Source of the DNA: Paraburkholderia lycopersici
Lineage (GTDB): Bacteria > Pseudomonadota > Gammaproteobacteria > Burkholderiales > Burkholderiaceae
Length of the DNA stretch: 64,000 nucleotides
Assembly: GCF_900096975.1 (NCBI RefSeq)
Contig: NZ_FMYQ01000006.1
Coordinates: forward strand, 1-64,000
Reading direction: 5' to 3'
A program made the position numbers and the translations under genes. Of this stretch, positions 8,021 to 16,024 are shown one piece after another (the stretch's first letter is position 1; each line of letters starts with the position of its first letter). The notes under the pieces were generated by a model. The model had not been told where the DNA came from. It did not search any database and saw nothing but the letters and a program-made list of their open reading frames with translations.

Positions 8021-9916
8021 TCAGGCCACTTCGCGTGTGCCCATGCGCACGGGCCATGTCGCGATACGTCCGCGCTGCTGCGAATACAGTACGGTCTGCG
8101 TGAACGAGTGGGCCGGGACGTTGCGGGCGAGGTAATGTTCGAGAATCAGGCCAAGCAGGTACGGACTGTGTCCATCGAAGCCGCGCTCGTCGACCGTCAG
8201 GCTGCATTCGATGCCGCGACCAAACATGATTCCGTCGTTGCCTGGCAGGCGCCGGTTTACCGGCCGGGCGGCAAGACCTGTCAGGCTGTCGATCTGGCGC
8301 GCGAAGCGCGTGTCGCCGGGCGCATTGAAGAGCCTCAATACATCGCGCAGCCCGTGCGCGCCGCTCGCGGCATTCTCGTCGCTATACGGCAGGCAGTTCA
8401 GGTTCAGTTGCTGGATCAGCAGCCAGGCTGCTTCACGTTCGGCCAGCGGCGGGCGCGGTGCGGACGGCGCCCGGATCAGCCCAGCCGTCCTGAAGGGAGC
8501 CGAAATGTCGGGCGTCAGATCGTTAACGCCGTCGCAGCGCAGCAGGTTCGGCAGGTCGCGGTTGGTCAGCCACGCGTCGATGCTCAGGTACTTCACGGGC
8601 TCGCCGTACGGACTCTGGCTACCGTCCACCAGCGACACGAAGGTGTCGGTCGCCATATAGGACGTATGCGTGCCGTAGCGGCGTTTCGAATTACCCGTCA
8701 GGCGGTGCTCACGCCGCGTGGTGAAATACCGGCCGTGGCTGTTCTCGTCCTGGTTCAGCGCCTGAAAGAGCGGCTCGAAGCCGAGCTTTTCCGATTCCGC
8801 GGCGACCTGCCCGTAAAGCGCGTTGATCGAGTGAACCTCAACATCCTGCGGCCGCAGCAGATCCGCCTCCAGCCGGAATTCGCCGCGCGTGCCGGGCATC
8901 TCCACCGGGTCGGTCGTACGCCGGAACAGGTTGACGACGGGCGTGGCAAAGAGCACGAAATCCCTGCCGTCCACGCGGGCGGCGAGTTCGCCCGGGTAGC
9001 GGTCGAGCAGCACAACGATCTCGGCTTCGCGGCCCTTGATGTGCCGCAGGCCAGCAGCGAGGCCCTTCAGCGTAAAGAACCAGAAGCGTGCGGGGCATGC
9101 CGCAAATTCGTGGAGCAGCCCGTGGCCGTGATATTTTTTCCACGCGGCAGGGAGCAGACTGTCGCCCGGCTCCATGCCGGCCGGGACGATCGAATCGCGG
9201 CCCGCGACATTGAAGCGGCGCTGCGCCGCGCTGAACGTGCCGGGCTCGCCCGTGACGGTGGCGAGTCCCGCCGCATGGATGAGCTCGAACAGGCGCGATG
9301 CCGTGCTTTCCTCGCCGCCCAGATGGAAGGTCAGCTCGTCCAGTCCCTGCAGGTCGCACATGCGCACTTCGCCGGTGGTGCGCAGCTTCAGGCGTAGCGC
9401 GCCCTTGACGGGCCGCCCGGGCGCAACGAACTGTTCCAGTCCGGGGATGTCGGGCGGGACACCCGTGATCCGGGCTTGCGGCTGGTCCAGCGGCCAGAGC
9501 ATCACGGACAGGCCGCTGCGGAATCCACACGGCGTCACTTCGCCTTCGGGCACGCGGCTGGTGAAGGCCGTGCCGCGCTCGACGCAAAATCCCTTGACGA
9601 GGCTACCCTCGGAATGGTCCGGATGAAGTCGGGCGACCGCCATCGAAGGCGTGGGCGCGACGTAATTGGGATAGACGACTTCGAGCAGCGGTCCGGTAAA
9701 GCTGGGAAAGGCGGCATCAAGCTGGATGCGCACCCGTGCAAAAATGAAGCAGAATGCCTGGACCAGCCGCTCGACATAGGGGTCGAGGATGTCTCCGGCC
9801 TGCAGCCCCAGGCGGCGCGCAATCTTGGGATGCTGCCGGGCGAACTCGACGACCCGCGCACGCAGGTACAGCAGTTCGGAGTTGTAGTATTCGAGCAGGC
9901 GCGGGTCCATGCTCAC
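8021..9916 (-). CDS. tssF: TssF, type VI secretion baseplate subunit
   Basis: TssF pairs with TssG to form the T6SS baseplate wedge that surrounds the VgrG hub. The 631-residue product has the full family length and pattern, starting DPRLLEYYNSELLYLR, with LPYSDENAASG and SLTVDERGFDG blocks in the C-terminal half and ending in the typical SFTQTVLYSQQRG region. An ATG two codons in (9910) is the textbook family start, but a GAGGA sequence sits seven bases from the GTG at 9916 and 13 from the ATG, so GTG is chosen. No tssE lies upstream, where it is commonly found. A TGATG overlap also occurs at the tssF stop, but the frame it opens ends after 23 codons, so tssG is not encoded there. It appears intact. 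Confidence 0.95.
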   Translation of the reverse strand: MSMDPRLLEYYNSELLYLRARVVEFARQHPKIARRLGLQAGDILDPYVERLVQAFCFIFARVRIQLDAAFPSFTGPLLEVVYPNYVAPTPSMAVARLHPDHSEGSLVKGFCVERGTAFTSRVPEGEVTPCGFRSGLSVMLWPLDQPQARITGVPPDIPGLEQFVAPGRPVKGALRLKLRTTGEVRMCDLQGLDELTFHLGGEESTASRLFELIHAAGLATVTGEPGTFSAAQRRFNVAGRDSIVPAGMEPGDSLLPAAWKKYHGHGLLHEFAACPARFWFFTLKGLAAGLRHIKGREAEIVVLLDRYPGELAARVDGRDFVLFATPVVNLFRRTTDPVEMPGTRGEFRLEADLLRPQDVEVHSINALYGQVAAESEKLGFEPLFQALNQDENSHGRYFTTRREHRLTGNSKRRYGTHTSYMATDTFVSLVDGSQSPYGEPVKYLSIDAWLTNRDLPNLLRCDGVNDLTPDISAPFRTAGLIRAPSAPRPPLAEREAAWLLIQQLNLNCLPYSDENAASGAHGLRDVLRLFNAPGDTRFARQIDSLTGLAARPVNRRLPGNDGIMFGRGIECSLTVDERGFDGHSPYLLGLILEHYLARNVPAHSFTQTVLYSQQRGRIATWPVRMGTREVA

Positions 9917-10375
9917 CGCTGCATCCTCAACCAGCTTTCAGAGGCATCGCATATGGGTGAGCTAGTACAATCGCAGCAGTTACCGGTATTGCCTGTTTGC
10001 ATCGTTCTCGCTCCCTTCTTCTACCAGACAATACCGCTATCCGGCTTCCCGGACCTATCGGAGTTCAGTCAAACAGCGGCCTGATTTACGCGTAACTTGT
10101 TGCGGATTCAACCATGCCTTGAATCTTCAATGATTCTTCATACGTTTAATAACATGAGCTGAAGGCAGATGCAATTTTTGAGATTGATTTAACGATTTTT
10201 AATTATTGATTTTTACATCACCCTTCAAAGATGCTACGGTGTCCGAATAGCCGTCCCAGAGTAAGCGGAGATGAAGAGCATGCAGCAGTCCCACATTCGC
10301 TGGATCTAATAGCCACGTCGCTGTATAAATTGGCGATTGAAGCAATACCGGATCACGTGGATTGGAACGCAGTCT
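9917..10375. other. Gene-poor AT-rich stretch upstream of tssF
   Basis: No convincing gene is seen in these roughly 460 bases. The part from about 10080 to 10250 is markedly AT-rich (runs such as AACGATTTTTAATTATTG) against a GC-rich background, typical of horizontally acquired DNA and of promoter regions silenced by H-NS-like proteins. It is the only upstream non-coding space for the tssF transcription unit, so a promoter is expected here, but no clear -35/-10 or sigma-54 pair could be assigned. Confidence 0.4.
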
Positions 10376-10624
10376 TCAGGTTGCATGAAGGACCAAATGG
10401 TCTACGCGCTCTGTTTCCTCTGCAAAAGGTGCGTTGGCGGTTTCAAGGGATAGCCACACCAAGCAGTCAAGCTTCACCAGATCCGCAATCTGTGACGTAT
10501 CCGCCTCGAATAGCTCACCACTTGCCGGATCCAGGAAGTAGCGCAAAGCTTTCTGGATATGGCCGCCAAATTTTGAGAGACTCGCAATCATGTTACTGAT
10601 AACCGGTCTTGATACCTTCGTCAT
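10376..10624 (-). CDS. Hypothetical small protein (orphan)
   Basis: An 82-residue reading frame starts at an ATG (10622-10624) with GAGGAA just upstream; an overlapping ATG at 10627 is closer to the ribosome site and less likely. The predicted protein is mixed alpha/beta in character with a KFGGHIQKALRYFLDP segment and an acidic C-terminus; it has no signal peptide or membrane helix. I do not recognise the family. It lies between tssF and the IS3 element in low-GC DNA, so it may be a fragment of a longer gene lost by rearrangement. An opposing frame on the plus strand overlaps it but looks less protein-like. Confidence 0.35.
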   Translation of the reverse strand: MTKVSRPVISNMIASLSKFGGHIQKALRYFLDPASGELFEADTSQIADLVKLDCLVWLSLETANAPFAEETERVDHLVLHAT

Positions 10625-10769
10625 CATTTCCTCGAAATCGAAAGTCCGTCACTGAGCTACCGATCCGTAGCCGCGGGATTCACAGCAAGAAAGTGTTCCG
10701 TCCGTCAGACGACAGACGAGGCGCCTCCCGTTACGAGAGATACGACGAACAGGACAGCGTGGATGGTAT

Positions 10770-10807
10770 GGTAATGCCCCCGTTTTCCACGGCAGGCAGA
10801 AGTAGAA
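10770..10807. repeat. Left terminal inverted repeat of the IS3 element
   Basis: These 38 bases match the inverted right end over two blocks: GGTAATGCCCCCG at the tip, and GG(C/T)AGAAGTAGAA further in, with a divergent middle. The orfB stop codon lies immediately inside this repeat. Confidence 0.85.
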
Positions 10808-10808
10808 A

Positions 10809-11654
10809 CTAAGCGGCCATGGCCAGCCGTTGCTTCGGGGTAAAACCGCCCAATGCCATATTTGGGCGCTCGTGATTGTAAGTCCACATCCAGTCGGCCG
10901 CCGCTTCGCGAACCTGCTCCAGGTCTTCCCACAAATACTGCGACAGCCATTCGTATCGTGCGGTCCGGTTGAACCGTTCGATATATGCGTTTTGCTGCGG
11001 CTTGCCCGGCTCGATGTACTCCAGCCGGATACCTTGCTTCTGCGTCCACGTCACGATGGCCGCGCTCAGATATTCCGGGCCGTTGTCGCACCGGATGACC
11101 TTCGGCTTGCCTCGACATTCCATATGCTGCTTCAGCGTGCGAAATCACCCGCTCCGATGGCAACGAGAAATCCACCTCGATGCCCAGCGCCTCCCGGTTG
11201 AAATCATCAATCACGTTTAGCGTCCGGATACTGCGCCCGTCAACCAGTTGGTCATGCATGAAGTCCATCGACCACACTTCATTGATGGCCTGCGGCACGC
11301 ACAGCGGCTGTGGCGTCTCCCGCACCAGGCGCTTCTTCGGCTTGATACGCAGGTTCAGTTCCAGCTCGCGGTAAATCCGGTAAATGCGCTTATGGTTCCA
11401 GCCGAATCCCTTCACGTTACGCAGGTAGAAGTCGCACAGCAGAAAGCCCCAGTTGCGATGGCAGCCCGTGATGCGCAGCAGCCAGTCGGCAATCTCTTCG
11501 TTCTCCGTGTTCGACTTCGCCTCGTACCGGTAGCACGACTCGCTGATTCCGAACACCGCGCACGCCACACGAATCGACACACGGCGTTGTTGAACAACCT
11601 GCCTTGCCATCTCGCGCCGACGAGATGGCTTCAGAACTTTTTTTGCAGCGCCTC
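10809..11654 (-). pseudogene. IS3-family transposase orfB (DDE integrase), broken by a +1 frameshift
   Basis: OrfB carries the rve integrase core: [13 protein letters not shown] gives the first catalytic Asp, DDFNREALG and [10 protein letters not shown] give the second, and [12 protein letters not shown] gives the Glu. Translation is expected to begin by -1 slippage from orfA on the heptamer A AAA AAG. Around 11142-11144 an extra base (AAA on the plus strand) shifts the frame: codons up to PSERVI are in one frame and [16 protein letters not shown] onward are in another. The intact product would be about 270-280 residues and ends KQRLAMAA. With the core split, no active transposase can be made unless this is a sequencing error. 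Confidence 0.85.
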
Positions 11655-11897
11655 CGCGGCAATCCCAGCCTTGAGCTTCTCTTCGATGTACATCTTGCGA
11701 AGGCGGGCATTCTCCGCCTCGAGCTCCTTCATGCGCGACATCATCGACGCGTCCATGCCGCCGTACTTCGAGCGCCATTTATAAAACGTTGCCGAACTGA
11801 TGCCCAGTTCCCGGCATAGCTCCGGTACCGCCAGCCCAGCCTCCGCGCGCTTGAGCGCCTCCAATATCTGGCTGTCCGTGAATCTCGACTTCTTCAT
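11631..11897 (-). CDS. IS3-family transposase orfA (helix-turn-helix protein)
   Basis: This 88-residue protein is the orfA product of an IS3-family element. It has an N-terminal HTH ([19 protein letters not shown], then [17 protein letters not shown]) that binds the inverted repeats, followed by a leucine-zipper-like coiled segment ([19 protein letters not shown]). The last codons read CAA AAA AAG TTC TGA. They include the canonical A AAA AAG slippery heptamer, so part of the ribosomes would shift -1 and make the OrfAB transposase. orfA itself is intact. Alone it usually represses transposition or is inert. Confidence 0.9.
   Translation of the reverse strand: MKKSRFTDSQILEALKRAEAGLAVPELCRELGISSATFYKWRSKYGGMDASMMSRMKELEAENARLRKMYIEEKLKAGIAAEALQKKF
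11643..11651 (-). promoter_or_regulatory. Programmed -1 frameshift site (A AAA AAG) for OrfAB
   Basis: Seven A residues followed by G lie at the end of orfA, in the X XXY YYZ register of the orfA frame. Slippage by -1 moves into the frame reading [13 protein letters not shown], which begins the orfB product. This is the standard IS3-family arrangement. Confidence 0.75.
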
Positions 11898-11924
11898 CCG
11901 CAGAACTCCCTCTTAACGAGAAAA

Positions 11925-11963
11925 TTCTACTTCTACCGACGCTGGATTTGCGGGGGCATTACC
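11925..11963. repeat. Right terminal inverted repeat of the IS3 element
   Basis: Read on the minus strand this end begins GGTAATGCCCCCG and continues to GGTAGAAGTAGAA, matching the left end in inverted orientation. It lies just upstream of the orfA start region. Confidence 0.85.
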
Positions 11964-12304
11964 GGAATATGTCCAGAATTGACGGAATGCAATTCCGTCA
12001 TGACCGTCCAGCGCATATTTCGGCTGCTGCAGCGCAATAGTCGGACGTACCTCCGCATAACCTGCCGGGACCTCGGAAAGACCGCCATAGAAGCAAGATT
12101 GCCGCCCTCGGCCATGTCGTTTGATAGAAAAATCGCTGGCTCGTTGTTCGGGATAACCATGACGGCATCGGAGCGGTATTATCTAAAAATGTGCCTTCCG
12201 CGGCGGGCAAAGCTCAAACGGTCCCGCCAAGGGGTATTTTTAGGGATATAGAAGTCGATCTAACGACGACACAAATCCCATAAAAATATATGGTTACCTA
12301 GTCA
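11964..12304. other. Gene-poor flank between the IS3 element and the EEP nuclease gene
   Basis: No convincing gene is seen. Short frames exist on both strands but none resembles a known protein. The stretch has a perfect 9-bp inverted repeat at 11980-12000 and becomes strongly AT-rich from about 12220, just before the next gene. It may be debris of another mobile element, and the AT-rich end is the likely promoter region of the downstream gene. Confidence 0.4.
11980..12000. repeat. Short perfect inverted repeat (9-bp arms, 3-base loop)
   Basis: TGACGGAAT and its exact complement ATTCCGTCA are separated by GCA. The position, 16 bases outside the IS3 right end, suggests an operator, a terminator-like stem or the end of another element; there is no T-tract. 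Confidence 0.6.
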
Positions 12305-13186
12305 ATGAAACTACTGAGCTGGAATGTGCAGTGGGGGCGCGACGCTTCGGGCGTCGTCGATCTCCCGCGCACGGTGCGGGAGGCACAACGCCTTGCCGAC
12401 TTCGACGTGCTGTGCCTGCAGGAAGTGACTCGCGGGTTTCACGCGCTGCCCGGCGCCCCCGGCGATGACCAGTTCGCCGAACTCCGCGCGCTGCTGCCGG
12501 GCTACACCGTGATCGCGGCGATCGGCGCGGACTTGCCTGCGTTGCAGGACGAACGAGACCCGGGCCAAACCGTGCCGCTCAAGCCGCGCCGCCAGTTCGG
12601 CAACGCGCTCGCGACGCGCCTGCCCGTCGGGCAGGTTTTCCGCCACGCGTTGCCATGGCCCGCCGATTCGAACTCGCCCTCAATGCAGCGCGTCGCGCTC
12701 GAAGCCGTGCTGGACGCGCCGGGTGGCGCGCTGCGGGTGCTCGTTACGCACCTGGAGTTCTATTCGCTGCGCCAGCGGCTAGCGCAGGTGGACGAACTGC
12801 GGCGGCTGCAACAGGAAGCCGCCGACCATGCAGCGCACCCTGCCCCCGCCGAAAACGACACCGGGCCGTTCGTGCGCACCGCGAGGCCGCCCGGCGCGAT
12901 CGTTTGCGGCGATTTCAACAGCGCGTGGGGCAGCGAGGCCTACACGCGCATGCTCGAACCGCTCGCGGGCAGCCCGGCCTTCATCGACGCGTGGACCGCG
13001 CTGCATCCCGGCGCGACGCCGCCGCACACGGCGGGCATCTACGACACGAAACAATGGTCGGACGGCCCGCTCACGTGCGACTTCGTCTTTGTCACCGAGG
13101 ACTTGCGCCCGCGCATCCGAAGCTGCGAAATCGACGGCGCGACCCAGGCGTCGGACCATCAGCCAATCGTGCTCGAACTGGGCTAA
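12305..13186 (+). CDS. Endonuclease/exonuclease/phosphatase (EEP) family protein
   Basis: The 293-residue protein has the metal-dependent EEP (exonuclease III/DNase I-like) fold. Visible motifs in order are LSWNVQWG at the N-terminus, LCLQEVTRG with the catalytic Glu near residue 41, a THLEFYS block near 143, CGDFNSAWGS near 202, and the C-terminal SDHQPIVLE with the catalytic Asp-His pair. Substrate cannot be deduced: relatives act on DNA, phosphoinositides or sphingomyelin. No signal peptide is present, so it should be cytoplasmic. It starts after an AT-rich leader and is convergent with the exonuclease gene 28 bases beyond its end. Confidence 0.88.
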   Translation: MKLLSWNVQWGRDASGVVDLPRTVREAQRLADFDVLCLQEVTRGFHALPGAPGDDQFAELRALLPGYTVIAAIGADLPALQDERDPGQTVPLKPRRQFGNALATRLPVGQVFRHALPWPADSNSPSMQRVALEAVLDAPGGALRVLVTHLEFYSLRQRLAQVDELRRLQQEAADHAAHPAPAENDTGPFVRTARPPGAIVCGDFNSAWGSEAYTRMLEPLAGSPAFIDAWTALHPGATPPHTAGIYDTKQWSDGPLTCDFVFVTEDLRPRIRSCEIDGATQASDHQPIVLELG

Positions 13187-13214
13187 CGGGTGTCGAAGGG
13201 GCGTCCGTGCGCGT

Positions 13215-13994
13215 TCAGTTCGCGAACGCCTGGAGATACTCGCCCCAGTGCGGCGCGGTTTCCGCGCCGAGCGACTGCTTCACGAACGCGATCTCGTCCG
13301 CATATTCGCGCTCGGTGAATCCGCCGCGCATCATCTGGAACCGGCAATAAAGCAGATATGTGTTCACCACGTCGGTTTCGCAGTAGTTGCGGATCTCCTC
13401 GATACGCCCCTCCCGGAACGCCGTCCATACCTGGCCGCCGTCCATGCCGAGCTTGCCCGGAAAGCCGCAGAGCTTCGCGAGCGCGTCGAGCGGCGCGTTC
13501 GCGCGCGGTTGATACATCGCGAGCAGGTCCATCAGGTCCGTGTGACGTGTGTGGTAGCGGCTGATGTAGTTGTTCCACTTGAACTCGCGGTCCTCATCGC
13601 CCATTTCCCAGTAGCGCACCGCGCGAATGCCGTGCACGAGCGCCCGGTAATGCAGCACCGGCAGATCGAACCCGCCGCCGTTCCAGGAGACGAGCTGCGG
13701 CGAGTACTTCTCGATCGTGCGGTAGAACGAGTCGATCAGGCGCGCTTCGCCATCTTCCGGCGTGCCGAGCGAGCGCACGCGAAAGCCCTGCCCGTCGCGG
13801 AACACGCACGAGATCGCGGCCACGCGCTGCAGATGATGCGGCAGGAAATCGCTGCCCGTCTTCTCGCGACGCGCGGCAAAGGCCTGCTCGGCGACTTCGG
13901 TATCGGTGAGCGTGGCGGGCAGATCTTCGAGACGGCGAATGCCGTCGACATCGGGAATCGTCTCGATGTCGAATACGAGTACGGGAACTGTCAT
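13215..13994 (-). CDS. Predicted 3'-5' exonuclease, PolB-exonuclease-like (DnaQ superfamily)
   Basis: This 259-residue protein belongs to the stand-alone PolB-like 3'-5' exonuclease group. Exonuclease motif I is FDIETIP near residue 8 (Asp/Glu metal ligands), motif II is WNGGGFDLPVL near 103, and motif III is NYCETDVVNTYLLY near 204, giving the DEDD acidic set. It probably trims DNA 3' ends in repair, but the physiological role of this family is not well defined. It lies 18 bases downstream of rpoS on the same strand, so it may be read through from the nlpD-rpoS unit. Full length and apparently intact. Confidence 0.88.
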   Translation of the reverse strand: MTVPVLVFDIETIPDVDGIRRLEDLPATLTDTEVAEQAFAARREKTGSDFLPHHLQRVAAISCVFRDGQGFRVRSLGTPEDGEARLIDSFYRTIEKYSPQLVSWNGGGFDLPVLHYRALVHGIRAVRYWEMGDEDREFKWNNYISRYHTRHTDLMDLLAMYQPRANAPLDALAKLCGFPGKLGMDGGQVWTAFREGRIEEIRNYCETDVVNTYLLYCRFQMMRGGFTEREYADEIAFVKQSLGAETAPHWGEYLQAFAN

Positions 13995-14012
13995 TCAGAT
14001 GGACTGCGAGGG

Positions 14013-15110
14013 TTAAAGAACGGCGTCCTTGCGCACGCCGTTCGAAGCAAAAAAGCGCTTGAGACGCACCAGCGCCTCCTGCTGGATTTGACGCACGCGC
14101 TCGCGGGTGAGGCCCATTTCGTCGGCCAGCTCTTCGAGCGTGGCCGGCTCGATATGGTTCAGCCCGAAGCGCCGTTCGATGACATGGCGATGCTTGTCGG
14201 ATAGTCGCCCAAGCCAGGCGCGTGTGAGCGTTTCCAGTTCGCGGTGCTGCACTTCGGCGTCGGGAGACTGGCTCTGGTCGTCCGAAAGCAGGTCTAGCAG
14301 GCTGCTGGCCGGGTCGAGGTCGAGCGGCGCGTCGAGCGACGCCGTATGCTCGTTGAGCGCGAGAATATCGGTGACTTCCTCCGTGGTCTTGCCCGTGAGG
14401 TAAGCGATGTCGTCGATGCTGGCGTCGCGCCGCTCGGAGGCCGAATCGGCATTGAGCGAATTCTTCTCCAGATGGCGCTTCGCGCGCAGCACCTGATTCA
14501 GCTCGCGGATCACGTGCACCGGCAGGCGCACGGTGCGCGCCTGGTTCATGATCGCGCGCTCGATGCTCTGACGGATCCACCAGGTCGCATACGTCGAGAA
14601 ACGGAAGCCGCGCGTGGGATCGAACTTCTCGATCGCATGCATGAGGCCGAGGTTGCCCTCTTCGATCAGATCGAGCAGAGGGACGCCACGATTGAGGTAT
14701 CCCTTGGCAATGCTGACGACGAGCCGCAGATTGCGCTCGATCATCACCTGACGCGCCTCGAACTCCCCTGCCTTGGCAAGCCGCGAGTAGCGCTGCTCTT
14801 CCTCGACGGTGAGCAGCGGCTTCACGCTGATCCGGTTCAGATAATGCTGGATGGTGTCGGCCGTGAGTTCGGCCTGCAGCATGGCACGGAAATCGTCGGC
14901 GTCGGGCGCGGCTTCGGCGGGCTCGCCGACCTCGGCTGCGCCGCCTTCGTCGGCGGCGGATTCGCGTTCTTCGCGTTCTTCGTAATCGCGGCCGCCGTCG
15001 AGGTCGGGCAACGCGTCATCGTCGCCCGACTGCGCGCCGTCCTCCACCGAAACCTGGGCGGCTTGGCTGTCAGACTCGGATTGCTGCAGACGGCGCTTCG
15101 ATTTCGGCAT
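14013..15110 (-). CDS. rpoS: RNA polymerase sigma factor RpoS (sigma-38)
   Basis: RpoS directs transcription of stationary-phase and general stress genes. The 365-residue product has an acidic, variable N-terminus of about 75 residues, then region 1.2/2.1 (QHYLNRISVKPLLT), the core-binding and -10 region (LDLIEEGNLGLMHAIEKFD, then FSTYATWWIRQSIERAI), region 3, and region 4.2 with the -35 helix-turn-helix (TLEELADEMGLTRERVRQIQ). The acidic extension is longer than in enterobacteria, as is usual in Burkholderia. It follows nlpD by 12 bases. In E. coli the main rpoS promoter lies inside nlpD and a long leader allows translational control; the same may hold here but cannot be read from the sequence. 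Confidence 0.97.
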   Translation of the reverse strand: MPKSKRRLQQSESDSQAAQVSVEDGAQSGDDDALPDLDGGRDYEEREERESAADEGGAAEVGEPAEAAPDADDFRAMLQAELTADTIQHYLNRISVKPLLTVEEEQRYSRLAKAGEFEARQVMIERNLRLVVSIAKGYLNRGVPLLDLIEEGNLGLMHAIEKFDPTRGFRFSTYATWWIRQSIERAIMNQARTVRLPVHVIRELNQVLRAKRHLEKNSLNADSASERRDASIDDIAYLTGKTTEEVTDILALNEHTASLDAPLDLDPASSLLDLLSDDQSQSPDAEVQHRELETLTRAWLGRLSDKHRHVIERRFGLNHIEPATLEELADEMGLTRERVRQIQQEALVRLKRFFASNGVRKDAVL

Positions 15111-15122
15111 GGTCGGCTCGCT

Positions 15123-16019
15123 TTATTGCGGCGGCAAGTACTTCAGTGGGTCGACGGGCTTACCCTGGCGGCGTACTTCGAAATGCAGCATCACCCGGTC
15201 CGAGTCGGTATTGCCCATTTCGGCGATCTTCTGACCTTTGGTGACCGCATCCCCTTCTTTTACCATCAAAGCCCGGTTGTGTGCATACGCGGTCAGAAAC
15301 GTCGCGTCATGCTTGATGATAATGAGATTGCCATAACCGCGCAGCCCATTTCCGGCATAAACCACGCGTCCGTCGCCGGCTGCCTTGACCGGATCGCCCG
15401 GCGCGCCACCGATATTGATGCCCTTGTTCTTCGAATCGTCGAAGCCGTTGAGCACCGGACCGCGCACCGGCCATCCCAGCACAATATTGCCCGGCGCCGC
15501 AGCCAGGTCGCCGCCGCTCGCAGCGGGCTGCGGCGCGACGGCGGCCGACGGCGCCGCTGCGGGCGCGCCCGGGCCGTAGATCGGCGGCTGCGCCGGCGAT
15601 CCCGCCGCCGGCGCGCCCACGCCCGGCACCGGCGCGGTCACGACGCCCGGCGTATATGCCGATGCGTTGCCCGCACCGGGCGGCACCACGCGCAACAACT
15701 GGTCCACTTCGATCTGGTTCGGGTTGGTGAGATTGTTCCACGCGGCGATGTCGCGATAATTCTGGCCGTTTTCGAGCGCAATCCTATAGAGAGTGTCGCC
15801 CGGCTTCACCCGGTAATATCCCGGAGGCGGAGGGCCGAGCGGGACGGGAGGCTGTGCGGCCGCCGTGCCGAGCGGCGCGGTGCGGTCCACCACGGGTGCC
15901 TGATCGAGTCGCGTGGCGCATGCGGTCAGAAGACAGAGCGCGATGACCGAAGCGCCACGGGTAGCTACGGTCAGGTCGACATGCAGGCGGTTTCTTTGGA
16001 TCGCGCGCAACATACTCAT
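15123..16019 (-). CDS. nlpD: NlpD-like lipoprotein, LysM plus degenerate M23 (LytM) domain
   Basis: NlpD is an outer-membrane lipoprotein that activates the amidase AmiC during cell separation. The 298-residue protein has a signal peptide ending in lipobox LTAC (Cys34), a LysM peptidoglycan-binding domain (YRVKPGDTLYRIALENG, about 67-110), a long Pro/Ala/Gly-rich linker, and a C-terminal LytM domain (about 195-295). The zinc-ligand motifs are degenerate: HxxxD is replaced by NKGIN and HxH by MLHFE. The domain is therefore probably non-catalytic and regulatory, as in E. coli NlpD. A second ATG lies two codons in. It sits between pcm and rpoS, the conserved order. Confidence 0.93.
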   Translation of the reverse strand: MSMLRAIQRNRLHVDLTVATRGASVIALCLLTACATRLDQAPVVDRTAPLGTAAAQPPVPLGPPPPGYYRVKPGDTLYRIALENGQNYRDIAAWNNLTNPNQIEVDQLLRVVPPGAGNASAYTPGVVTAPVPGVGAPAAGSPAQPPIYGPGAPAAAPSAAVAPQPAASGGDLAAAPGNIVLGWPVRGPVLNGFDDSKNKGINIGGAPGDPVKAAGDGRVVYAGNGLRGYGNLIIIKHDATFLTAYAHNRALMVKEGDAVTKGQKIAEMGNTDSDRVMLHFEVRRQGKPVDPLKYLPPQ

Positions 16020-16024
16020 CGGAT

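Larger units (their letters stand above)
10770..11963 (-). mobile_element. IS3-family insertion sequence (defective copy)
   Basis: A complete element of about 1.19 kb encodes orfA and orfB on the minus strand between imperfect terminal inverted repeats. Both ends begin GGTAATGCCCCCG and share a GAAGTAGAA block about 27 bases in. The proteins look like IS3 transposases, probably the IS407-type subgroup. No clear target-site duplication is seen (TAT on the left, GGA on the right), so a later rearrangement is possible. A one-base insertion in orfB makes the copy non-functional. Confidence 0.88.

Noticed and set aside
10231..10599. A 122-residue plus-strand frame in the AT-rich island
   Set aside because: It has poor ribosome-site support and unnatural composition in its second half, and it overlaps a better minus-strand frame.
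10760..11970. Target-site duplication of the IS3 element
   Set aside because: The bases just outside the inverted repeats (TAT and GGA) differ, so no duplication could be claimed.
11979..12251. Short frames on both strands after the IS (90 and 75 residues)
   Set aside because: Neither resembles a known transposase or other protein, and both cross the inverted repeat. Left as non-coding.
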